Shown here in pieces: positions 1 to 5,178 of a stretch of DNA of 5,198 bases. The notes under the pieces were generated by a model. That model was not told where the DNA came from and did no database searches. It was given only the letters and a program-made list of their open reading frames with translations. The position numbers and the translations under genes were made by a program. Within the stretch, counting starts at the first letter, position 1. Each line of letters begins with the position of its first letter. The stretch is from Sulfurimonas sp. (lineage in GTDB: Bacteria; Campylobacterota; Campylobacteria; Campylobacterales; Sulfurimonadaceae): positions 1-5,198 of the forward strand of contig DAOVJL010000111.1 in assembly GCA_030673275.1 (NCBI GenBank), given 5' to 3'.

Positions 1-762
1 ATTTAATGCAGCATCTATGTAAGCTGCATTTGTTAACTTAGTTATATTGTAATACCAGGCGCTAAACTCTATGTCATCTGCATAAGAGATGCCACCAAAC
101 CAAGTCCCATCTTCACCTGTTTTATTATCCCATTCATTATCAAGTCCAGCATCAACACCCTGCCATTTTTGTAAACTACCAGCCATCAGTTCAAAACCAT
201 CCAAGTTATAAGTAGCAATATATGCCTCAAAAGTATTGGCAATCATTCTTATATCGTCGCTATCTGCCAATGGGGTATCTATCATTTGACGACCAGCTCT
301 AAGATTCAAATTTTGATATTTATAGTTTATATACGCCTCTGTTAACTCTGTATATTCACCACTCGTTGAGGAGAGTTCATCATTTTGTTTAGCATTATCA
401 CCAGTCACAAAACCCATGTCATGTGAAATACTAAATGCAACCCCAGCATTAAAGCCATTATACTCAGCAAGTTCATACTTAATAGTACCACCAACTGCTG
501 TTGCATAAGTATTACTGTCGCCATTTTCATAATCATATCCGGCATACATCAATTTTAACTGACCGCTAACTTCCCCATCTGTAAACATTTGTCTAAATTT
601 ATCTACAGTAGAAATCTCTTTTTCTTCACTTGGTGCAAATGTAGCAACAGCTTTTTTTACAGATTTCTTTATCTCTCTTGGTTGTACTTCTTCCTCTGCC
701 ATTAAAAAAGTTGAACTTAATGCTAGAATTACTATTAAACTTACTTTTAATATCTTATCCAT
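1..762 (-). CDS. OprD-family outer-membrane porin, N-terminal part (runs off the left edge)
   Basis: The frame is open from an ATG at 762 to base 1, giving 254 residues with no stop, so the C-terminal part lies outside the window. Residues 1-22 look like a Sec signal peptide: a basic start (MDK), a hydrophobic core (ILKVSLIVILALSSTFLM) and likely cleavage after LMA before EEE. A charged linker (about 23-55) is followed by alternating polar/aromatic segments typical of beta strands. The stretch around residues 155-180 (LRAGRQMIDTPLADSDD, then IRMIANTFEAY) resembles the conserved GRQ...P...D.R..P.TFEG region of OprD porins, which form outer-membrane channels for small solutes. The substrate cannot be told from sequence. 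An AGAAAGG ribosome binding site lies about 9 bases before the ATG. Two Fur-box-like sites upstream suggest iron-responsive control. The family call is confident; the specificity is unknown. Confidence 0.85.
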   Translation of the reverse strand, partial: MDKILKVSLIVILALSSTFLMAEEEVQPREIKKSVKKAVATFAPSEEKEISTVDKFRQMFTDGEVSGQLKLMYAGYDYENGDSNTYATAVGGTIKYELAEYNGFNAGVAFSISHDMGFVTGDNAKQNDELSSTSGEYTELTEAYINYKYQNLNLRAGRQMIDTPLADSDDIRMIANTFEAYIATYNLDGFELMAGSLQKWQGVDAGLDNEWDNKTGEDGTWFGGISYADDIEFSAWYYNITKLTNAAYIDAALN

Positions 763-792
763 CTATAATACCTTTCTAAATTTATTTGTAAA

Positions 793-807
793 TGATAATC
801 TATATCA
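793..807 (-). promoter_or_regulatory. Putative Fur box 2, overlapping the porin -10 element
   Basis: The + strand reads TGATAATCTATATCA, matching 12 of the 14 defined positions of the 7-1-7 Fur consensus TGATAATnATTATCA. Read on the minus strand, its first nine bases (807 to 799) are TGATATAGA, which resembles an extended -10 element, placing the porin transcription start near 792, about 30 bases before the ATG. A repressor here would cover the -10 region. The motif match is seen; Fur binding and the transcription start are inferred. Confidence 0.5.
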
Positions 808-822
808 ACTTAGAGTCATCTT

Positions 823-847
823 AATATTGATAATCCTTATCAATATT
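823..847. promoter_or_regulatory. Putative Fur box 1 inside a perfect 11-bp palindrome
   Basis: The arms AATATTGATAA (823-833) and TTATCAATATT (837-847) are perfect reverse complements around the 3-base spacer TCC. The core at 828-842, TGATAATCCTTATCA, matches 13 of the 14 defined positions of the Fur 7-1-7 consensus TGATAATnATTATCA. The centre is 35 bp from the centre of the second box and falls around -36 to -50 relative to the inferred porin start. Dyad symmetry and position upstream of an outer-membrane channel gene fit an iron-responsive operator. A different dimeric regulator cannot be excluded. Confidence 0.6.
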
Positions 848-937
848 TTACTTTTTATTTAATAAAAAAATATTATTATCCGTTAATAATTTTATATAAC
901 ACCATCTTATTAATTTATTTATTAATAGAGACTTAAA

Positions 938-1002
938 AAAAATTTCATTAATTACCTTTGTTTGATATAATTTCATTAACAAAGGTAATTAATGAAATTT
1001 TT
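938..1002. repeat. Perfect 25-bp inverted repeat enclosing the pssA promoter and start codon
   Basis: The left arm (938-962) and right arm (978-1002) are exact reverse complements over 25 bp, with a 15-base spacer (963-977). The spacer contains the TATAAT box of the downstream gene. The right arm contains its ribosome binding site (AAAGG, 982-986), the ATG (992-994) and the first codons. The same initiation sequence is therefore present on the minus strand in the left arm, where it would give only an 8-codon peptide (MKFFLSLY). A transcript entering from upstream could form a 25-bp stem that hides the ribosome binding site and start codon. A transcript starting at the loop promoter would lack the left arm. 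A DNA operator or a mutational inverted duplication are alternatives. The repeat is certain; its function is inferred. Confidence 0.9.
963..971 (+). promoter_or_regulatory. Extended -10 promoter of the phosphatidyltransferase gene
   Basis: TGATATAAT is a full TGnTATAAT extended -10 element with the hexamer at 966-971. No convincing -35 box lies 17 bp upstream, as is common for Campylobacterota sigma-70 promoters. Transcription would start near 977-979, giving a leader of only about 14 bases that begins at the right arm of the inverted repeat. Confidence 0.6.
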
Positions 1003-1549
1003 ATTCGAAAGTACATCACACTTCAACCTTGCAAATATGTTTACATTTGTAAATATAACAGCAGGTCTTATGGCAACTTACTTCATCGCTCAAAACAACT
1101 TTTTTGTTGCAATTATTTTAGCTTGGATTGGTGGAGCTTTTGATATCTTTGATGGTAAAATTGCCAGAAAATACAACTTATCAAATGAGTTTGGAGTTCA
1201 ACTAGACAGCTTTGCAGACTTTTTAAGTTTTGTTCTTGTTCCGGTATTTTTAATCTTCCAATCTGTATATGCCGTAAACTTTTCCGGCATGTCGATGATG
1301 CTAGCAGCTGTTGTTTCTATTTACTATGTAATATCAGGGCTTAGAAGACTTATTCATTTCAATATACACACTGATGCTGGAGAGGTAGATAAATTCTTTA
1401 CTGGTGTACCCACACCACTGGGTGCGATTTTACTTTGGTTAGTTTATCTTGGAGCAGCTTACGAACTCTTACCGGCTGTCAGCGTTATAGCTCTTATGGC
1501 TATTATTGGATGGAGTCTAAACTCTAAATTAAAAGTGCCACATCCGTAA
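992..1549 (+). CDS. pssA: CDP-alcohol phosphatidyltransferase, probable CDP-diacylglycerol-serine O-phosphatidyltransferase
   Basis: This 185-residue inner-membrane enzyme carries the complete CDP-alcohol phosphotransferase signature D-x2-D-G-x2-A-R-x8-G-x3-D-x3-D: D51, D54, G55, A58, R59, G68, D72 and D76. These acidic residues bind metal and CDP-diacylglycerol in the family. The LDSFADFLSF context, the GLRRL segment (116-120) and FFTGVPTP (135-142) resemble bacterial phosphatidylserine synthases, which make phosphatidylserine, the precursor of phosphatidylethanolamine. About five to six hydrophobic segments are visible (about 15-33, 37-52, 78-95, 100-117, 143-158, 160-175). It is shorter than many PssA proteins, and the usual SFGVAP motif reads SFVLVP, with the glycine lost. 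The ATG at 992 has AAAGG five bases upstream. The family is certain; the serine acceptor is inferred, and another CDP-alcohol transferase is possible. Confidence 0.75.
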   Translation: MKFLFESTSHFNLANMFTFVNITAGLMATYFIAQNNFFVAIILAWIGGAFDIFDGKIARKYNLSNEFGVQLDSFADFLSFVLVPVFLIFQSVYAVNFSGMSMMLAAVVSIYYVISGLRRLIHFNIHTDAGEVDKFFTGVPTPLGAILLWLVYLGAAYELLPAVSVIALMAIIGWSLNSKLKVPHP

Positions 1550-1557
1550 ATTTAAAA

Positions 1558-1625
1558 CGCTTAATGAGCAAAGCCCGTTAAGCTGCGCTAAACGCTATGT
1601 TACTAAAGCTTGATGCTACGCATCA
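1558..1625. other. GC-richer convergent gap with small stem-loops; possible terminator or dispersed repeat
   Basis: The gap between the stops of two convergent genes holds several nested inverted repeats. GCTTAA (1559-1564) can pair with TTAAGC (1578-1583). CGTTAAGC (1576-1583) can pair with GCTAAACG (1587-1594) with one mismatch around a TGC loop. TGATGC (1611-1616) pairs perfectly with GCATCA (1620-1625) around a 3-base loop. No strong U-tract follows on either strand, so a classical intrinsic terminator is not clear. The base composition stands out from the AT-rich intergenic DNA elsewhere in the window, which would suit an interspersed repeat. No open frame of note is present. Confidence 0.4.
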
Positions 1626-1644
1626 GAAAATTATAGTTTCACAA

Positions 1645-2025
1645 CTACTTACTGTTAACAGCGTACTTTCCACTTCCAATCATAAATATTACAATTGACA
1701 TAATAAGATATAAAAATGGAAGTTCAAATAATGGTGCGCCATGTTTGCCTAAGGTAAATAAAGAACCTCCATATGCTAAAAATATAGCAATTAACATATT
1801 AAATGCTAAAACTAGAGATGCAACCCTTGCATAAACTCCCAGAATAATCAAAATCGGCATTACAATCTCACCAACATAAACACCATAAGCCAAAAACTCG
1901 GGTAAGCCTGCATTAGCAGTTAAGTGTTTTACACCACCAATACCATTTATAATTTTCTCAACCCCATGAAAGAGTATCATAACTCCAATTGTAAGTCTCA
2001 ATACCAGTTTTGCTATATCATTCAC
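1645..2025 (-). CDS. DoxX-family integral membrane protein
   Basis: The 126-residue protein has four predicted membrane segments (about 8-27, 44-64, 67-87 and 99-117) and the DoxX-type opening RLTIGVMILFHGVEKI followed by a glycine-rich turn and GLPEFLAYGVYVGEI. DoxX-family proteins are small inner-membrane proteins related to the small subunit of thiosulfate:quinone oxidoreductase, but most members have no assigned reaction, and none is assigned here. The start is GTG at 2025, sharing one base with the TAG stop of the upstream channel gene (TAGTG). A GGGAG ribosome binding site lies inside the channel gene's last codons, about 10 bases before it. The next in-frame ATG would remove most of the first membrane helix, so GTG is preferred. 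It is the last gene of the three-gene unit and is probably translationally coupled. Confidence 0.8.
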   Translation of the reverse strand: MNDIAKLVLRLTIGVMILFHGVEKIINGIGGVKHLTANAGLPEFLAYGVYVGEIVMPILIILGVYARVASLVLAFNMLIAIFLAYGGSLFTLGKHGAPLFELPFLYLIMSIVIFMIGSGKYAVNSK

Positions 2026-2852
2026 TATTTTTCATCTCCCAACATACGAATCTCTCTTTGAGGAAAAGGTATGACAATTTTCGCATCATTGAGAGCTTCT
2101 AATACTTTTAAATTTACCGCGTACTGCGTTTTAAAAAAACTGTTTGTGGGAACCCAGTATCTATAGCCAATATTTATAGAGCTTTCTCCAAAATTTTCAA
2201 TACCGATAATAGGTTCATTTTCATCTGAGACATCTTGACATGTAGAGAGAACATCTTTTATAAGTTTTATAGCTTTTTCACTCTTACTGTTATAAGCTAT
2301 GCCTACACTACCCTCAACTATACGGTAACTGTAAGAGTTTACTAAAACATCTCCTATCATATATTTATTTGGTATAGTTATCTGCTCTTTATTTTCGTTA
2401 ATTAAAATAGTATAGGCTAGTTTAATCTCCTGAACTTCTCCATAAATATCATGAACACGTATAGTATCACCTATCTTAAACGGTTTAGTAGCTATAAGAA
2501 CTATGCCTGCTGCAAAGTTGGATACACTCCCTTGAAGAGCTAAACCGGCTGTTAGAGATATAGCACCAAGAGCGGCAATAAATGGAGCGATAGATATTCC
2601 CAATTTTCCAAGTGCCAAAATGGCCATCATTGCAACAACTAAAAACCTTACAAAGTTAGCAATAAAACCACCCAATGTCTCATCTATTGTTGTTTTTAAA
2701 AGTAGTTTCAGTACATATTTGTGAATATACTTAGAAGCTATTACACCAATAGCCATTATAATGATTGCACCTATTATTTGAAAACTGTAATTAGTAATAA
2801 ACTCTATAACAATATTATAAAAATGACCTACTTCTTCAAGCTCTTTTTCCAT
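2025..2852 (-). CDS. Small-conductance mechanosensitive ion channel, MscS family
   Basis: The 275-residue protein is close to the length of E. coli MscS and has the same plan. Three membrane helices lie at about 22-43, 63-84 and 88-118. The pore-lining third helix is Ala/Gly-rich and reads GAISLTAGLALQGSVSNFAA (96-115), continuing to KPFKIGDTI (123-131), very like MscS. The cytoplasmic beta domain spans about 120-185, and an alpha/beta domain ends in the conserved IPFPQREIRML (261-271). In this family the homoheptamer opens under membrane tension and releases solutes on osmotic downshock. The ATG at 2852 follows the stop of the small upstream gene by one base (TAA A ATG), with AGG in that gene's last codons as a modest ribosome binding site. 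Coupled translation within the three-gene unit is likely. Confidence 0.92.
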   Translation of the reverse strand: MEKELEEVGHFYNIVIEFITNYSFQIIGAIIIMAIGVIASKYIHKYVLKLLLKTTIDETLGGFIANFVRFLVVAMMAILALGKLGISIAPFIAALGAISLTAGLALQGSVSNFAAGIVLIATKPFKIGDTIRVHDIYGEVQEIKLAYTILINENKEQITIPNKYMIGDVLVNSYSYRIVEGSVGIAYNSKSEKAIKLIKDVLSTCQDVSDENEPIIGIENFGESSINIGYRYWVPTNSFFKTQYAVNLKVLEALNDAKIVIPFPQREIRMLGDEK

Positions 2853-2853
2853 T

Positions 2854-3051
2854 TTATTTACCTACTCTTTCCATTTTAAACCTGCAAGAACCTACAGTTA
2901 TAACTTTGCCTGTTTTTATGGCTTCTTTGATGTAAGAGAGTGTACCTTTTGGATCAGCATCACCAATCTCCTCTTCTATCACTCTTAAAATATCAGGCTC
3001 ATTTGTTGTAGTCCATGTTTTCTCATAAGAGTACTGTGTTTGTATTTTCAT
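2854..3051 (-). CDS. Conserved-looking small protein of unknown function, first gene of the MscS-DoxX unit
   Basis: This 65-residue, soluble, charged protein has no signal peptide or membrane segment. The middle (about 20-49: ILRVIEEEIGDADPKGTL, then SYIKEAIKTGK) looks like two amphipathic helices, followed by a short strand-like end, VITVGSCRFKMERV, with a single cysteine at 55. I do not recognise the family. The ATG at 3051 is the only start in frame: upstream the frame is open only to a TGA at 3102-3100, with no ATG, GTG or TTG. No clear ribosome binding site precedes it, and a TATGAT hexamer at 3063-3058 would place the transcription start almost on the ATG, so leaderless initiation is possible. 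The one-base spacing to the channel gene supports a real gene in one operon. Confidence 0.7.
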   Translation of the reverse strand: MKIQTQYSYEKTWTTTNEPDILRVIEEEIGDADPKGTLSYIKEAIKTGKVITVGSCRFKMERVGK

Positions 3052-3064
3052 ATAAGTATCATAT

Positions 3065-3080
3065 CTAAAATTGATTTTAG
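3065..3080. promoter_or_regulatory. Perfect 16-bp dyad upstream of the three-gene unit
   Basis: CTAAAATTGATTTTAG has perfect 7-bp arms around TG. It ends 13 bases before the ATG of the small gene and directly abuts a possible minus-strand -10 hexamer (TATGAT, 3063-3058). It could be an operator for the mscS unit. Because the DNA is AT-rich, a chance palindrome is possible. Confidence 0.35.
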
Positions 3081-3138
3081 AAACAAACGGACCCCTGATT
3101 CATTCATTTTTTACACAATATAAACTTAAATGATTTAA

Positions 3139-3144
3139 ATTATA
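3139..3144 (-). promoter_or_regulatory. Alternative -10 hexamer for the minus-strand operon
   Basis: The minus strand reads TATAAT here. It would place the transcription start near 3132 and give a leader of about 80 bases containing the 16-bp dyad. There is no extended TG element and the surroundings are very AT-rich, so this is a weak call. Confidence 0.25.
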
Positions 3145-3173
3145 ATTTGTTTAAACTTATAATTTAATATATT

Positions 3174-3183
3174 TGGGTATAAT
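3174..3183 (+). promoter_or_regulatory. Promoter of the DEAD-box helicase gene
   Basis: TGGGTATAAT holds a consensus TATAAT hexamer (3178-3183) with a TG a few bases upstream, preceded by a run of AT-rich DNA and no clear -35 box, as is usual for housekeeping promoters in Campylobacterota. Transcription would begin near 3189-3191 and produce a leader of about 68 bases. Two copies of TTATAATTT (3140-3148 and 3157-3165) lie upstream, 17 bp apart. Confidence 0.6.
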
Positions 3184-3192
3184 TCGCGAAAT

Positions 3193-3245
3193 AGTTTAGG
3201 GGAAGATGCTCTGTCAGTGTGACAGACTTGTATCATCTCCTAACT
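3193..3245 (+). promoter_or_regulatory. Foldable 5' leader of the helicase mRNA
   Basis: Nearly the whole leader can fold into one arm. AGTTTAGG (3193-3200) pairs with CCTAACT (3239-3245) with one bulged base. AGATG (3204-3208) pairs with CATCT (3234-3238) after a 3-base bulge. At the tip CTGTCA (3211-3216) pairs perfectly with TGACAG (3220-3225) around GTG. The ribosome binding site begins three bases after the arm. Leaders of cold-shock and helicase genes in other bacteria are often structured and regulatory, so thermal or autoregulatory control is plausible. No known riboswitch class is recognised. Confidence 0.45.
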
Positions 3246-3247
3246 TT

Positions 3248-3253
3248 AAAGGA
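3248..3253 (+). promoter_or_regulatory. Ribosome binding site choosing between two adjacent ATG codons
   Basis: AAAGGA lies two bases before the ATG at 3256 and five bases before the in-frame ATG at 3259. The second spacing is within the normal range and the first is too tight, so 3259 is the preferred start. The choice changes the protein by one methionine only. Confidence 0.6.
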
Positions 3254-3258
3254 TAATG

Positions 3259-4848
3259 ATGCAAGAAAATGCACAAACAAACGAAGAACAAATTAATGAA
3301 GAACCTACAATCAAATTTGATGATTTAGGTCTAAATAGTGACATGCTAAGAGCTGTTAAAGCTGCTGGTTTCTCAGTACCAAGCCCTATTCAGGCTGCAG
3401 CAATTCCATTCATTTTAGATGGTAGAGATATAGTTGGTCAAGCCCATACTGGTACTGGTAAAACAGCAGCTTTTGGTCTTCCGGCACTTAACAACATGCA
3501 AAGAAATAATGGAGTTGAGATTTTAGTTATAACTCCGACTCGTGAACTAGCTACTCAAGTTAGTGATGAACTTTTCAAATATGGAAGAGGCATTGGAGCT
3601 AGAACTACAACTGTTTATGGCGGAAGTTCTTATAAAAGACAAATTGACCTTATTGAGAGAGGTGCAGCTGTAGTTGTAGCAACTCCAGGTCGTCTTCTTG
3701 ATATTCTTAAAAAAGACATGTTAAGTGATTTTTCACCAAGCGTTGTAGTATTAGATGAAGCTGATGAGATGCTTGATATGGGATTTTTGGATGATATCAA
3801 TGAAATCTTCTCATACCTTCCGACTAATCGTCAAACACTTCTTTTCTCAGCTACTATGCCTAAGCCAATCAAGCTTCTTGCTGAGAGAATCTTAGAAAAC
3901 CCGGAGTTCATCTCTATAACTAAAGGTGAGACTACAAATACAGATATCGATCAAGAGTATTATGTAATCGAAGAGTCTGAGAGAGATGACGCAGTTATCC
4001 GTCTTATGGACTCTGAAGACACTAAAAAAGCAATAGTATTTTGTAGAACAAAAAGTGAAGTAGATCGTCTTTCAAACGTTCTTTCGAATGCAGGTTACCT
4101 AGCTAACGGTCTTCATGGAGATATGGAGCAGCGTCAACGTGAGACTGTAATTAAAGGTTTCAAACAAAACTCTGTAAAAGTTCTAGTAGCTACTGATGTT
4201 GCAGCTCGTGGTATACATGTAAATAACATTTCTCATGTATTTAACTACCATATCCCTTTTGACCCAGAATCTTACGTTCACCGTATCGGTAGAACTGGTC
4301 GTGCTGGAACTAAAGGTAAGGCAATCACACTTTTAACTCCATTAGAGTTTAAAGAGCTTCAAAGAATCAAAACGAAAGTCGGAACTACAATGACTCATGC
4401 ATTTGTTCCAAGTAAAAATGATTTAAGAGCTAATAACTTAAAATCAATTGTAAAAAATATTGAAGATCAACATATCTATGATGAAGCACATAAAATTCTT
4501 GACATGCTAAAAGAAGACATAGATGAAGAGACTATGTTATTCAAACTAATCTCTATGATTCTAGATAAACAGACAGTTGCCGGTCCTAACGCAATTGGTA
4601 TACCTGCTGATAAGCTAGCTGCTATTTTAGAGCGTGCTGGTAAAAGAAATGATAGCCGTGGCCGTGGTGGTTACCGTGGAAACAGAAATCGTTCAGGTGG
4701 CGGTGGAAGCAGAAGCCGTTCTGGTAGCGGTGATAGAAATCGTTCAGGTGGCGGTGGTGGTTACCGTGGTGATAGAAGTAAATCTGGAAGTGGAGATAGA
4801 AACCGTTCTGGCGGAGGAGATAGAAACCGCAACAGAAACAGAGACTAA
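3259..4848 (+). CDS. DEAD-box ATP-dependent RNA helicase with Arg/Gly/Ser-rich C-terminal tail
   Basis: All the helicase motifs are present in order (529 residues, counted from the second Met). They are the Q motif (F20 to Q45), motif I AHTGTGKT (62-69), Ia PTRELA (93-98), GG (121-122), Ib TPGR (142-145), II DEAD (166-169), III SAT (197-199), V TDVAARG (312-318) and VI HRIGRTGR (341-348). A helical region (about 385-460) resembles the dimerisation segment of DeaD/CsdA helicases. The DbpA-type RNA-binding domain of those proteins is absent; instead residues 460-529 are a basic, disordered tail of GDRNRSGG and GGYRG repeats that probably binds RNA. The likely role is ATP-driven unwinding in ribosome assembly, mRNA turnover or cold adaptation. 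It is transcribed alone, with its own promoter and a hairpin downstream. DeaD/CsdA and RhlE are both possible names, so no symbol is given. Confidence 0.93.
   Translation: MQENAQTNEEQINEEPTIKFDDLGLNSDMLRAVKAAGFSVPSPIQAAAIPFILDGRDIVGQAHTGTGKTAAFGLPALNNMQRNNGVEILVITPTRELATQVSDELFKYGRGIGARTTTVYGGSSYKRQIDLIERGAAVVVATPGRLLDILKKDMLSDFSPSVVVLDEADEMLDMGFLDDINEIFSYLPTNRQTLLFSATMPKPIKLLAERILENPEFISITKGETTNTDIDQEYYVIEESERDDAVIRLMDSEDTKKAIVFCRTKSEVDRLSNVLSNAGYLANGLHGDMEQRQRETVIKGFKQNSVKVLVATDVAARGIHVNNISHVFNYHIPFDPESYVHRIGRTGRAGTKGKAITLLTPLEFKELQRIKTKVGTTMTHAFVPSKNDLRANNLKSIVKNIEDQHIYDEAHKILDMLKEDIDEETMLFKLISMILDKQTVAGPNAIGIPADKLAAILERAGKRNDSRGRGGYRGNRNRSGGGGSRSRSGSGDRNRSGGGGGYRGDRSKSGSGDRNRSGGGDRNRNRNRD
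4666..4838 (+). repeat. In-frame direct repeats encoding the Arg/Gly-rich helicase tail
   Basis: A 23-base sequence is repeated exactly at 4684-4706 and 4735-4757, 51 bp (17 codons) apart. GGTGGTTACCGTGG occurs at 4666-4679 and 4756-4769, 90 bp apart. Degenerate copies of GATAGAAACCGTTCTGG continue to the end. All offsets are multiples of three, so gain or loss of units would change tail length without breaking the frame. Long open frames on the other strand and in another frame here are by-products of this biased composition. Confidence 0.8.
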
Positions 4849-4862
4849 CTATCTCTACTAAT

Positions 4863-4885
4863 ATGTAGAACATTGTGTTCTACAT
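4863..4885. terminator. Perfect 10-bp hairpin between convergent genes, probable bidirectional terminator
   Basis: ATGTAGAACA (4863-4872) and TGTTCTACAT (4876-4885) pair perfectly around TTG, 14 bases after the helicase stop and 17 bases beyond the stop of the opposing gene. The placement suits termination from both sides. Neither strand has a proper U-tract after the stem, so termination efficiency is uncertain, and transcript-end stabilisation is an alternative role. Confidence 0.55.
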
Positions 4886-4902
4886 CTACAAATTAATAGA
4901 AC

Positions 4903-5178
4903 CTAAAATTTATAACACACCCAAATAGCAACTCTACTAATCAAGTTATTATTTGTTTGCGTCTGCTCTTCAAGTTCCAACATACTACTGGAAATAGCGA
5001 CTTTGAATGCGATATTCAATAAATCAACTGGTTTTACATCCAATATAACAATTGGGACCATATCCACCTTATGATTGACGTAGCTTACGCTAAAAGCATC
5101 TTCATCGAGTGAATTAGCACGAGCATCCAAAGTGCTCAACATAAAAAATGCCATAATCGAAAAGACTATAGTTTTCAT
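4903..5178 (-). CDS. Small exported protein of unknown function
   Basis: The ATG at 5178 is preceded by a strong GGAGG six bases upstream, so it is preferred to a TTG at 5196 that would place the ribosome binding site inside the coding region. The resulting 91-residue protein starts with a good Sec signal peptide: MK, a hydrophobic core TIVFSIMAFFMLSTL, and an Ala-x-Ala site DARA before NS, with cleavage after residue 21. The mature part is about 70 residues: an acidic start (NSLDEDAF), a segment KVDMVPIVILDVKPVDLLNIAFKV, a polar stretch ELEEQTQTNNN, and an end ISRVAIWVCYKF with one cysteine and a terminal aromatic, perhaps a strand. No lipobox is present, so it is probably periplasmic or loosely envelope-associated. 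I do not recognise the family. Any upstream operon partner lies outside the window. Confidence 0.65.
   Translation of the reverse strand: MKTIVFSIMAFFMLSTLDARANSLDEDAFSVSYVNHKVDMVPIVILDVKPVDLLNIAFKVAISSSMLELEEQTQTNNNLISRVAIWVCYKF

Noticed and set aside
869..880. Possible third Fur half-site (GATAATAATATT on the minus strand)
   Set aside because: Only one half matches the consensus and the surrounding DNA is almost entirely A/T, so chance is likely.
922..948. Minus-strand 8-codon mini-ORF (MKFFLSLY) created by the left arm of the inverted repeat
   Set aside because: It has a copied ribosome binding site and ATG but no convincing promoter, and its peptide is set by the repeat plus adjacent AT-rich DNA; treated as part of the repeat rather than a gene.
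958..1143. 61-residue plus-strand open frame overlapping the pssA start
   Set aside because: It is out of frame with, and inside, the well-supported phosphatidyltransferase gene, has no ribosome binding site, and has its ATG-like start within the inverted repeat.
3139..3165. Repeated TTATAATTT considered as iterons or a regulator binding array
   Set aside because: Only two copies in extremely AT-rich promoter DNA; too weak to call.
4684..4757. Direct repeats considered as a CRISPR array
   Set aside because: They lie within a coding frame, the spacing is in whole codons, and the translation is a typical Arg/Gly-rich tail.
4634..4861. Plus-strand open frame rich in Val/Glu/Thr in another frame of the helicase tail
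   Set aside because: It is a frame-shifted reading of the same repeats, with no independent start signals.
4622..4873. Minus-strand open frame rich in His/Phe opposite the helicase tail
   Set aside because: It is an antisense reading of the repetitive Arg/Gly codons; the composition follows from the repeats, and it ends by running through the hairpin.
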